The position numbers and the translations under genes were made by a program. From NCBI GenBank assembly GCA_034687125.1, contig JAQGBZ010000162.1, forward strand, positions 62,001 through 126,000: a DNA stretch of 64,000 bases. The letters run 5' to 3'. Below the pieces are notes generated by a model. The model worked only from the letters and a program-made list of their open reading frames with translations. It was not told where the DNA came from and did not search any database. The DNA is from Neelides folsomi. Lineage: Eukaryota > Arthropoda > Collembola > Neelipleona > Neelidae. Positions 1 through 12,100 of the stretch are shown piece by piece (the stretch's first letter is position 1; every line of letters starts with the position of its first letter).

Positions 1-727
1 ATCAGACTATTATAAATATATTTATATTTATCAACACTATAAATATTTATAATTTAAGTCTTTAGATAAAATCAATGATAATGATAGTGTTAATTTTGTA
101 ATAAAGGAATTAAATGTAAATCCTATTGATGCCATAAAAGTATAAATTGTCAATAATTTTATTGTTGGGATGAATTTTATTATTGAAAAGGTTAATTATC
201 TTATCTCAACTATTTCAAAACTAAATTATGTATGGTATTATACTAAACGAAGAGATATTTGGCCAATTTAGATGAAGCATAGCATTTCATAGCTATATGA
301 TACATACATTTAAATTATAGATATTCTGGCATATTTGTATTATTTTAATATAAATTCGAACATAAATGATATTTTCATATATAAATATGTTAACTCAAAT
401 ACAATGTAACATATAAAACTGAAATAACTTCGAGCTTTTCAAAATGTTTCAGTTTATTTAATAAGAAAATTATTGAAAAGGTTTTGTTTAAATATGAGAC
501 AATTTGAGTTTTGAATGTGATACAAATAACATTTTCTCGTTTCAAAAAATATCTAATACTTTAAACTCTTGGTGAATATTTAATAAATCGTAGAATCTCC
601 AAAATCTATTACATTTCGTAATCGTCTCTCTGTAAATATTAAAGTCATGTCATATTATGAAATGTCAATTTTCAAATAAATAAGAATAAAGGTTTTAGAA
701 TTAATATAGAAATTATTTAAAGTATAT
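1..727. other. AT-rich flank downstream of IMP3
   Basis: This AT-rich stretch shows no open frame or domain that I can support. It lies 3' of the minus-strand IMP3 gene. If IMP3 has one more coding exon (see that entry), the exon would be here or beyond the window, but I did not find the expected acidic C-terminal codons. Confidence 0.5.
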
Positions 728-1632
728 TTAACTTACCAGTGAATTATATTCCAAAACATGATTCTTGATAGCAGAAGTGTTCACCCAAGTCACAAAATCT
801 TCCATATTTCTGTTCAAACAAACATTTTATTTATGCGTATTGTTAATAAAAATAATGATGATTCTACCTTGTGACAAGAAAAGCAGGATCTTTGACGGCT
901 TCAATCCCTACTCTGATATGTCCTTGCTCTACAAACTTCGTAGCATCTTTTATGGTTTGGGCCATTTTACTTCTAACCATTAGAACAGGAAGTCTCCTTC
1001 TGCAAAAGCTTGAAGCTGTCACGTTATCACATAGTTCTAACGACTGTCTCGTGGGGATCAAACCCATTTGGTATCTGTCAAATAAAATATTCAACAATGT
1101 AATTATTTATATAAAAGTTATTATATCAAAAGTCTCTCTCTCTCCAGAACAATGATAAGATTAAGTTAAGACATATTTATATAAGAGTTGCCTATCTATA
1201 AATTACATCTTTGTATATTTAACATTATAAATCATAAGATCAAAACTTACGTCTTTTCTAAAAGATGAGCACCCGATTCTAATCTAAAAGGATCCTTTGG
1301 ATCTAATTGTTTAATCTTTCTGGCAAGTTCTCGAACTTCTCTTGATAATTTATTATACCTGAAACAATATAAAAGAATAACAATTTATTTTTATGTGACA
1401 TAAAACATATAAATACTATTGTAAAAAAGCAAATAACATAACAGCATAACCGATGTCAATCAAATGTTCAATCAAATACAAATTAGAATACTCACACTGT
1501 GTAGTCTTCTCTTTTCTGAATATGGAATTGTCTCATAATTTTGACTTCATGAAGATTATTGTCGGCTTCCCAATTAATAAAATCGACTTTTTTGAGGAGC
1601 TTCTGCTCATGGTATTTTAATTTTCGAACCAT
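728..1632 (-). CDS. IMP3: IMP3, U3 small nucleolar ribonucleoprotein subunit
   Basis: IMP3 belongs to the Imp3-Imp4-Mpp10 complex of the U3 snoRNP. In the nucleolus it helps U3 snoRNA pair with pre-rRNA for 18S processing. Four exons are read on the minus strand: 1632-1496, 1358-1251, 1074-868 and 809-728, with GT/AG borders and consistent phases. The product starts [18 protein letters not shown] and contains the family-typical [33 protein letters not shown] and DPAFLVTR blocks. These form the S4-like RNA-binding part in the C-terminal half. Read through to TAA, the model gives 177 residues; human IMP3 has about 184. After codon CTG (737) there is a good donor (GTAAGT). The short tail V-S-stop may therefore be read-through, and a last exon with the usual acidic tail may be missing from this model. 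The identification is firm; only the 3' end is uncertain. Confidence 0.93.
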
Positions 1633-2652
1633 ATTTATATTTCAGGTGTATGAAGAAATGAAGATTGTAAGTAGAAGGGTGAATTACAAGGATGTGCCCA
1701 CTTTACTCGGATGACCTTAATCTAAAGGCGATGTTGAGCTCTCTGAGTAATTAGAAAATTAAAAATTAATTCGGCAATTTCTTCCGATTTCTTTCTTTCC
1801 CTCACACGTGCAGTTCGAATGAAGGCGGAGAATAAAGGAACAAATTCCAAAAGGTTCCTTTGTTAATTCCCAGATGCCTCTTTTCTCTTCAACTTCTCAA
1901 ATGGGCAAAGTGCACATGACGCCATCAAGGATTTGGGAACGAAATTTCCTCCATCGTTCCCCTTCTGACTCACCAATTGATTTTTCCTATAGCTTTAACA
2001 CAAAGCTCCCCATCAAACTCTATTCCACAATATTAAGCTTCCCAACACTAGCCTTGCATCGTGAAAAACTATTCATTTCGATATGACCAGCACTATGTTC
2101 GATGCCTATTCTTCATGTGTTGGGATCTCATAGGGTATTTTATACACTTCGGTTATATTATACCCTCAATCATTTATATATGTGTGTAGCAAGAACAGAA
2201 CTTGTAATGGTGAATTGGTATGACTCAAAGGAGAGGAAACCAACCAAGGTTTTCTCTTCCATATCAGCTATAACGCCAACTATGTTTATAGCGCATTAGA
2301 CGAGGAAAAAGTTTACCACCATACCACTCCAATCACCAAATATGCATTCCATATTCCTCTCGTGGGTATAATGGGAGAAAGGAGTTGGGAAGATAGTATA
2401 ACGCAACCAGAATAAAATATTTAAAATCTCATTATTTATTGCATTGAATTTTAATGGAAATGTTTAATTTAATGTATAATTTCAAATTCGTTCCTTTTTT
2501 AAATATGCTATATATTTAAATATGTGGTAGATTTAATGTAAATAGTATATTATTATTATTAAATCTATTGATGCCTTCTAACATAACAAAATACATAAAT
2601 AGAACTTTACCATGCCTGGGGTGCATGCTTGCCGGGCTTATTCCAGATTCAA

Positions 2653-2682
2653 GTTAGGTTAGGTTAGTTTAGGTTAGGTTTA
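2653..2682 (+). repeat. short interstitial TTAGG telomere-type tract
   Basis: Five degenerate copies of TTAGG/TTTAGG stand in a row. TTAGG is the usual arthropod telomere repeat, and very short internal tracts are common. The flank just upstream (GCTTGCCGGGC) loosely resembles the flank of the second tract near 4831 (GCCAGGCGGGAAG), so both may belong to one old dispersed repeat. Confidence 0.6.
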
Positions 2683-4830
2683 GACCGCAAAGTGGTAAAA
2701 CACAGATTGAAAATTCTCATTCAAATATTGTTTAAAATCATTTATAAAACTCATAAAGCTCAAAATGTAATTTATTTAAATTACATATGTTTGCAATTTT
2801 TATATTTCATTATTTGACGACGTGAAGTGGCTAAGAGATTCTCTGCGCTTTTATGAACATTATTTCCACTTTTGAATCCTATAGACATTCTTATTTCTCT
2901 TCTCTCTTTGAAAACTTGTGTATATTCTATATCGCTGTATCGTCCTTCGCTATTGTGTTTTCAACCTTTTTCATCCCCTTTCCTTTTGGGCCCAACATCT
3001 ATAGGTTTATATGAGACCTCCATGAGTAATACTTGTTATTAAAGAAGGGAACTTCTATGTGCCTAATGTATCTAGTGAGGGTAATGGAAATTGAGGCATA
3101 TACTCTCAATGTACACCCCATTATAATGGAAATGTGGAATAGAAGGGGGATAGGGAATAGATCGAATGTTGTTTAGAACTCCAAGCTTGGTAGAGTTGCT
3201 TGCTTGCTTGTGAGAGCTCATGAGAGAAGTTCCTAGTTCCATCTGGAATCAGGATTGGCTAAGAGGCTCTTACTAACTCTACGACTCAAATAAACATCCA
3301 ACTTCGTCGTCTCCAAAAACTGAGAGACTCAACTAAAAAGTCAAAAAGGAGGGAAGAGACGAGGGCTCTTGTTAAATGCAAAAATTCGACGCCATGCGAA
3401 ACGATTCTTCATTTAGCATCGTTAGGCACAAAAGGATAAACTTATTTACCCCAGGTCCTTCGTTCCACTCTGGGGAAGTTATGAACCCGTTGTTTCTTCT
3501 TATAGCTTTATTCCAATTGGAAAATATTGAGCTGAAAGACGAGAGCTTCTTGGCTGAGGAATCAGAACTAAAACAACATCTATCAATGTATAAATATTTC
3601 AAAGATATAATATTATTGGACGATCTCCGGATGAGAAATGAGCATAAGTTGGATTTCCATTCATCTCATCTTTCATGGGAGGATCGGTAAGTGGAAGGAG
3701 CAACAAATGCAGGAGAAGAGAAATATGAAAAGAATGACACGAGATCAACAGATTCTTATAAAGAGAGATCCAGTGGACATGTGAGGTGTAAACAAGGTTC
3801 CAGAGGCCAGGGCGAAAATCCCTCTTGCTGGCAAGGGAAAATGAGACAAAGTTTATCTGCGAGTCTTAGCCAGCCCATGTCTCGATCTCCGCACTTACCT
3901 ACTTTATTTTTAGAGAACGGAGGAGTCTTTCAAGACGAGGAGTTCAGGAACGACTTTTCTTCATTCTCCCTTCTCCTACCCTGAGAAAAAATGAGTCGAC
4001 GGGGCTAAGGGAGATTCGAAAGAGGAAGTAAAAGCAACACATTCGTGTGTGTATTGTGTGTGTCCCACGTCCCACTCTTCTTCATCTTCTCCTCCTCTCT
4101 TTTTACTCTCGCGAAATCACAATGCAGAGCGAACCCTGTTTTCTCTAATGTAATTTATAAATCCGACCATTAGATTTCTTCCTAATCAACACACCCCCAC
4201 CCCGCATTCAGTCTGTTATAGTATTTTTATTGTTTAACAAATTAACTTCGTTCATTTTTCAAATTGGATTAACTACATGTACAAATACATACATGTAAAG
4301 TAGTACGTACATATTTCAAAACACAGGTATTATTAACTCATCACCACCATTGACAAGAGATAAGTAACTAAATGAGTTGAGGGATGAATATAATTAAACA
4401 TTCGGTTTAGTACCGATTTTAATCCATTTCGTCACAATCACATTTCCCATATGTACAAAAACACTCGCCAATGTTCTTAGTTCTCAATCAAAAATAAAGA
4501 ATTTAATGTAAACGATGGTCAGCTCAAGTTCAATGGAAATTATCTTTACATGATTGCATTTAATTTAAGAAAATACATTTATTGTTTGATGCGATTAAAC
4601 TTGTACTTACATAACTCGAATCAAAATAAGGGAATGAACAACTACTGTAAAGTTTTAAACTTTCAGCGAAATGTGTTTATTTAAAAAACGACAAATTTCT
4701 TAATTAAATAACAAATAAAATATTCTAGTAAATGAAATATATCACATTCTATTTCATAATAAAGATCATGGTCGTAAGATTATGATCGTAGCCAGGCGGG
4801 AAGAAGCCACTAGGGTAAATTAAAATTTAA

Positions 4831-4841
4831 GTTAGGTTAGG
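4831..4841 (+). repeat. second short TTAGG tract
   Basis: Two TTAGG units lie about 30 bases downstream of a GCCAGGCGGG-type flank, an arrangement loosely like the tract near 2653. This is too short to interpret alone. Confidence 0.4.
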
Positions 4842-6180
4842 TACCTACAATGGGTCAATACTGGCCTACGTGTAAGGCTCTACACTTTGTAACGAGGCAA
4901 ATAATAATATATATGTATTAAAATATTTCCAAGCTTCGAATATTGAAATAAGTTAGTTAATTATTTCGAAAATATTTTGTTAAAATTACTGAATGTAAGT
5001 AGTCCCCTATAAAATGTCAATATTAAAATAACCCAATTAATTTTTACTATTGAACATAAAGATGTTGAACATAAATTGTTACTTTATGTTTTTATCTCAA
5101 TTTGAAGAGGGTGTGATTTATACTTTTACATATTTCATTAAATGTCAATTTTAACTTTTTAATTATTTTTAACTTAAAAGTAGATTGAATCGATAGATTG
5201 AATGATTTGCCAGAGTATATTATATAACTAGTAGTCTTACATTAAAAAATTTACAATATTACGCTGACAATGAGTGAGTATTAGTGAATAGGTATATATC
5301 ATATAGGTGAATAGAATATTAAATAAAAGAACTATTTATTAATATACCTTATAGCTTAAATAATTTAAAATAAATGAATAGTACTTACCATTAATAATTT
5401 GACGATATTTTTCTAGCTGAAAATATTCTTGTTAATTGTTTAAAATACATACTAAAAATTTATTTCTAAAATTCTAAGAAAAAAACACAATTTAGTTTCA
5501 TTTTCTAAAATACTAAAGAGAATGGCCACGATTCTCATGATTCAATATCTGATTGAAAGATGATTTTAATTGTAATAGGAATTCAAAACTAATTTAATTG
5601 TGTAAAGATCAATTTTTGATGTATATATTACTGTATCTAATATCTGCATTGCATCTACCCTTAAAACATAATACCTAATTGTAAATTCTTAAATTCTATA
5701 ATAATATTAGATCTACTACACATAATATCAATATCTTAAGCTTCTACTGAAATATTATACATATTTCTTATTATTATCATATAAACATAATAAACCTAAT
5801 TTTTAAATCCTCCCTTTGAACATCCCAACATTTTATAAGTACAATACAATAAAAGTATTTATGTACATGGTATGTATGAACCTATAATTGCAAATATTTA
5901 CTTCGCGTATGCTTACATATTGTAAAATACATATTTCAAATCAAGCCGCTTTAAATTATATCTAGTAAATAATTTTAATGGAGGCATATGAAATAATATT
6001 ATTGAAAATTATGTTAAGTGTTCAAGGAATCAGCAAATTTTAAAAAGACGGTCGGGAATTAAAGTGATTCTAAACATGAGCAGATCCGTATACATATACA
6101 TAGGAGATGTATGGAAGCTTCAAATCACAAATTCCTAAATTAATACAGAGGATATTTTGTTACTTGGGTTAAATATATTA

Positions 6181-9100
6181 AGGGAAATAAGGGGGACGGA
6201 TGATGAGCCAAGCGGGGAAACGATAATCTAAAGAAATGGAATTAGCGTGAAATTTTAAAAATCCAATTTTTTCAATTGAAGAGGAGGAAGTTTGAAGCAG
6301 CGAGGACGACGAAGATGATTCAGTTCGTGGGGTGGGGTTTGGGGCTCTGAGTTCACTCGAGTTTCAGCGACCGAGTCTCTTTGGCTCCTAAGCCCTATTC
6401 ACTATTCCATTTTATCAAATGTATGCTCCTATGGTGGAAAAGTACATTGGCGAAGTAGAGGCCTATTTCATGTCTATGTTTCAGCCCTAGTTCACCTCCT
6501 ATCTCGTTCCGTGCAATTCTACTTCGTGTGTCTACGTACTCGGTGAGGATGGATGGGATGGTTCGTTTGGTTGGTTATGGAATCCTACATTTATTCCTCC
6601 CTCGCTCATATCTTTTTCCCTTCTCCATGCATTGGGATATTGAGGAAAATGAGTGTGCTCCGGACGCTATCAGGTTTGTATGAAAGCATATACATAAATG
6701 TATGCATGCTGATTCAGTCGCCGTCCTCTGACTCGCATTCCCCGTCCTCCTCCTTTTTGATGCGAAGAGGCAGGGGAGAAATGAGATTGGGAAGACCCGA
6801 CGACAATGAAAATCTCCCTCATCCATCAAACTCGTCAGATTCACCCGCTCTTCCGTTTTCGCGAACCGGGTGAGGATGAGGAATCATTAGCTCGTCAACC
6901 AATTCGCAATTTGACTCCCTTCGCTTACAACGCATTCCCTCAGTCGTCGGCACGCAGAATTCTATATGTCACAGGCACAGTTAAGTTCCGTCGGTACTGT
7001 TACTTGGAATAATAATGAAATGATCCAGCGTTTCGTTTATTCTTATAGAAAACCTTTGCTTCTCTTGCACTATTTTATTCCCCGTATATAAATTATGCAA
7101 AAGAAGATTCTTGGGTATATCATGCTATAGGAATATAATATTACCACTGCCTAGGCATTTAATGGCTACATGGATAAATTATATAAATGTCTATGTAAGT
7201 ATAAAGTTTATATAAATAATAGACCAGAGGATCCTATTCAAGGAACGGCACACATAAATACATTCTATATTATGGTATATGGTATATTTGTAATAGTGGG
7301 CTGGTATGGGATAAACTCGGGTGTTGGGTTGGGAGAGATCCACAAGTCGGAGAAGTGCAAGCGCAGCAGCGTCTCTCATTCCAAAATTAATTTTATATTT
7401 GGAAAATGAGCCCAAGCCTTTTAAAACTAAACTCCTTTATCATTATACTCGTGCTCATTTTATAAAATTATGAATATTATACTTTTGTACCATGAGAAAG
7501 TTTGGAGGAATTTCTACACGAGTTGTTGAAGGGATGCTGGCGACTGGCGAGTTGCAGAGGACATTCTGATGTGCAAGTTCACCTCTGTTCTGTAATGAGT
7601 GTGGGTGGAGCTCTTTGGAATGGAATATGAATCCTATTTACTCCTTCGAAATTCGAAAGCAATGACGATTGAATTTATCTATTTGAATGAAATAGAGGCG
7701 AATTTGAATGAGTATTTTTTTCATATGAGGAGCATGGGGACCGTTCCTCTCGTTTCATGTTCGCCTCCTTCCGCGCCGATATTTTTCATTTGGGCCAATG
7801 TCATTAGGAAGCATTAGCGGAATTCGATGGTCTGGCGGGGGTGGCGCAACGATGATGTGGAGCCGGCGAAGACGCGCCGCGGAGACGACGACTCTGTCCG
7901 AACCTCCTTTTTTCTCCTCTTTGGTGACGACGAGGGCTTTAGCCGACGAAGAAGTCGTCTCTGGGAGTCTCCCATTGGCAATGCATTACATTAGATTAGA
8001 GAGAAGGGAACGGCAGCAAGAGGCTGGTTTGAAAACAGAAATTGAGGGAACTCTGCTGGGTCGTTGGATCTGCCCGGAGTCATGCGTAGCTGGTGAGGGA
8101 GCATAGGAGGGAAGCACAGGGCCGAACACTCGGCTTGTATGGGACGTTGACGTTGCCGTTGAGGCTCCAACAACCAAAGCCTCTGGATGTGGGAGAGCGA
8201 GGGGTAGGGAGTTGTTCGTAGGCTGGCTCTCCGCTCAATTGAAGGCTACATTCAAACCCCATGCGAACCAACGAGCGCGAAGGAAAATCCTACCTCTCCT
8301 ACTTCTATGGGGATTCTACGGCATGCGAGGCAGGCAAGGCTCTATTATCGAACTGTACTCGTATTCCTCTGCCAGAGGAGAGCGAGATAGGATAGGAGCA
8401 GCAGGAGAGAGAGAGCCCTCCGACATACACACTCTCAAATGTCAAAATAACATTCAAAATTTATTCCTCCTCGTCCCAACCAACCCGCCGTGTCTTGGCC
8501 TTCGTCTCCGACGACCCACCACTCGACCCTCAACCCGCCCGCCTTCGCGGCTCCCAAGAGAAGAGAATAAGAAAAAAAGTTGTGTTAAATGCATGCGCAC
8601 CTAAACGGTATACATCTGATTGACAATGGGGTAGAAAAATGTCAACAAGAAGTACCGGACAACGTGTAAGTTGGATTTTATTTATTTTCCCTCCCCGACT
8701 TCCCGACGACTCCCAGGATAGATAACTTGTTGTAATCGCGAAATCTCTCTGTGGGACCAATGAGGGATTCGCAAGTGGAGCTTAGACACTCTCACACACG
8801 ACTCTCGAGATTAGCTATCAGCCCATCGAGAGTAGAGATTACCTCATCATGAGTTGATTCGATTTGGTAGAGAGGTGGAAAACTCAAATCACCCATCTCC
8901 CGCTCATCCCCCCACTCCGAAGAAAACTCCGGGCAAGGGAGGAAGGGTTGTGTGAGATGAGCTTTGTTTTGCCGCTCCAAGTTTTGCCAAACCACGTTTA
9001 TGAATATTGAATGGGGTATGAATATTGATAGGGAGTTGGAAGCATTGATACACAATTCTCTCGGACTCTCGTCATAATAACAACGTGCACACCTCGACGA

Positions 9101-12100
9101 CCCCCAGTTTGGTTTTGCCAAGGAGGGAAAGGTTCCTTTTCCCACACTCACCCGCCTCACTCGTAATGACTTTACGACTCTCCCAATTGGGACTCTGGGG
9201 CTTTTGATGATTTTTCTCATTACTCCCTCGTTTGACTTTTAGATTCCACAAATCTGAACACCTATTATAGGCCATTAGTACACATCGTTCCCTGTATCTC
9301 TCATTCATTACGGGCGGACATTGATTAAGGATTAATTACTCTTGTTGTGATTGTATATTCTGGCTATATATTAATCCCTCATTATTTATGTCCATGAACG
9401 CATTGGGATGTTAGTAAATAATTAACGTGATTCCTATATTAATTAGGCATATTAAACCACTCTGGATTTGGGCCTGGAGCTGATAAGGACCAAGTTTGCA
9501 GGTTTTGTTAGGGATGTTGCCGATGAGCCCATTTAAAAGTTGAAAATTAAGGGAGAGTCTCTTGAACAGGTAGAGGAGAAAATTTGAAAAGAAAGGTATA
9601 GTTGAAAGAGCGGGGCATGCTATTCAGAGCACCAGAAAGTTTGCAAGTTTTTTAAGGGAGAATGTAGTTTGAGGAGATAGTTGACAGGGAAGGTAGGGGT
9701 ATCTTCCAGTGTGTTCTCTTTCTGCTGTGAGAGCGGATAGAGAGTAGAAGGTATGCAGTATGATGGAGGGGTAGTAGGAAAACCTCGAAGCTTTCCTACG
9801 ACCCTATTGGAAATAGTGAATTGAATATCCTCTCTCTCTCTCTCATCTCCCATCCCATCAGGAGGAGAGACTCATCTAGGCTAATGCAAGGTTCCCTACT
9901 TACCCTTTCTCCGCTCCTTCACACAGTTCCAGTCGCTTCTTTCTCCAACTTTGAGCATCTCTTCAACTGGGGAAAAAAGAGAAAAGCTTTTGGGATATAT
10001 CCTAAAAACTTTTATCCCCTTTATGGAATGATATCATAATCATATAAAGTTCTCTGGGACCCAAAGCCCGCCTCTTCCCCGAATTGAATCCTCTGTCCCA
10101 TGTTATGTCCCTTAAATTTAGATCCGAACTTTGTACAGCTTAGCTTTTGCTAAAAAGGGATTTTCCTTTAACATCCTCGATACAGTTCAGAACGCAAGTT
10201 TCTCTGTAGCTCATATATGCCTTCATTTTATGCTGAAGAGTGTAGTTGGTATACTTGCCTTGTTCATGTTTAAGGATATTCTATCCTTTATGCTATATAC
10301 ACTCTATTCGTATTTTTAAGTCCAATAATCAATACGAGAATTTTACAAGATTTCCACCAAAATTTCGAAAGGGTAAATACCCATTTTTTCAAATTTACTC
10401 ATATATTTGCTAGGGATAACTCGTTAAAGTTACATCTTGCTCGTGAATATACACCCAATGGTATGTCTAGACAAAATGGAAAATTTCCATCCTTCCTTTG
10501 TGTTTTGGCTTTTCATATTCCTATTTACATTCGGATCTAATGGTTCGTCCTTAAACAATTAGATCTCGATAATTAAAAGAGCTGAGGGATTTTAAGCGAA
10601 GGGGAGAATTGAGAAAATAATGTCAAAGAATGTTTTAGTAAGAGGTTCGTTTTGTTCTTCCAACCACGTATGTAGTCTGATGCAAGGCATTCACTCGAAT
10701 CTCTACAAAGACTTGTATCATGACATGAAATAGGAATGGCAAATGTATGAATGTTGAGGGAACATGGGGAAGGCTGTTGCAAAACTTCACCACGATCACC
10801 ACAAGCAGAAGAGAAACAACCCGCAAGGTCATCTTAGTGACATGCAACTCTTCTCTCCGTTCGAATAACTATAGGGGTATAGTTCAGCTCTATGAGAGAA
10901 GGTGGAAATTATCCCTCACAGCCAACCTATGGACTTTCCATTGGGAACTAACGAAGTTCGTCAAATTTTATCCATCATTTCCCTCCCTGCTTGAGTACGA
11001 GGAGGAGAATAGTACCTTTGGTTTAATTGCAATTAGCTTCTCTCCCTTCCCATAGCGCAATCCAAAGGTTGTTGAGGAAAGAAAGTCTAAAAATGCTGGG
11101 CGGAGGCCGTTCATAATTAATAGAAGGATGTGAAGGAGGCCGGAGAATGACTATTTGGCAGATGAGAGATCGCAACTGTTGCATGATCCGATTGTCGATT
11201 CAATCTCGTTGACAGAAGACGGAATGGATTGGTGAGTGGGAGGAGGAGGTTCATCTTGCCAGAGCATTGGTCACTTCGAGTGCGGGAACCATTTGAAAAG
11301 AAGGGAAGAGTTGAACTTCGGGGACCACGAGACCGAGAGTGACGGAGAGATGAAGGGAATGGCATGACCAAAAAGAGTGGTTCCTCTCTTTTTGCCGGCA
11401 TTTAGCTATTCAGACTGTTCTCACAGACCTGAGTCCCTTCCATTCGAGTCCTGTTAGTCTCCTTCCGCGAGTCGGTAGAGCCAGATCTCTCCCGCGGTAC
11501 TCAAGGTTCATCTTAAAGGAAGGATGAAACTATGGCCGTATGTATATGCTCCCTCCTCGTCCCCTCCGTTGTAGAACCCTCGTTGGGTTTGGGGCTGAGT
11601 GAGCTCCGCATAGCTATTATGCATGTAATGTTGAACCATAGGAGTATGAAGCGAGGATATCGAGCTGGGGAGATAGGGCATCAACATAGGGAGAACCATA
11701 TAAAATGCATTGGAAGGGATAGGCCGTCGGGTGTGCTTCTCTCCGTCCCACGCCAATGTGCTCTATACAGGCTATTGACGTCATGGAAGGACAAAAAAGA
11801 ACCTTCCCTTAGTAGGTTTGAGCTTCGAAAGCTAGAGCTGGCCCCGTGTGATGGAGGAATATAGGGAGAATTACACGTAGGGGGTGATGGTTCGAACCAA
11901 CGCAGGAGTCGAGTTTTTCCGAGTTCCATTTCCCACTGCTGCTCGTGAGAGAGGACGAGGGGTTGGCGGGGATGGGAGTGCGGCTGGGCGGCTTTCGGCT
12001 GGATTGGAATTTCTAAGGGGGACTGGGGGCTGCCCTCAGTGAGGAGGCAACTCAGAAACTCGAACTCACATTCTCCGCTCCTGGCTCTCAGGGTCGGTGA

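Larger units (their letters stand above)
1633..6180. other. intergenic region upstream of IMP3
   Basis: No gene can be supported in this 4.5 kb. The first few hundred bases must hold the IMP3 promoter, because they lie directly upstream of its ATG. An open frame at 3376-3690 ends at a strong donor-like GTAAGT (3687-3692), but its peptide is not recognisable. Two short TTAGG tracts occur (separate entries). From about 4.2 to 6.15 kb the DNA is very AT-rich and featureless. Confidence 0.5.

Noticed and set aside
3691-3984. 97-codon open frame starting with GTG just after the stop of the frame at 3376-3690
   Set aside because: Not recognisable and lacks an ATG at its start; the donor site at 3687 makes it intronic if anything.
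8212-8604. 130-codon open frame in the GC-rich block
   Set aside because: Low-complexity Arg/Pro-rich translation, no recognisable domain, no consistent splice partners; fits chance opening in GC-rich DNA.
11880-11905. GGTTCGAACC, matching a Pol III B box, as a possible tRNA gene
   Set aside because: No acceptor stem, A box or cloverleaf could be built around it on either strand.
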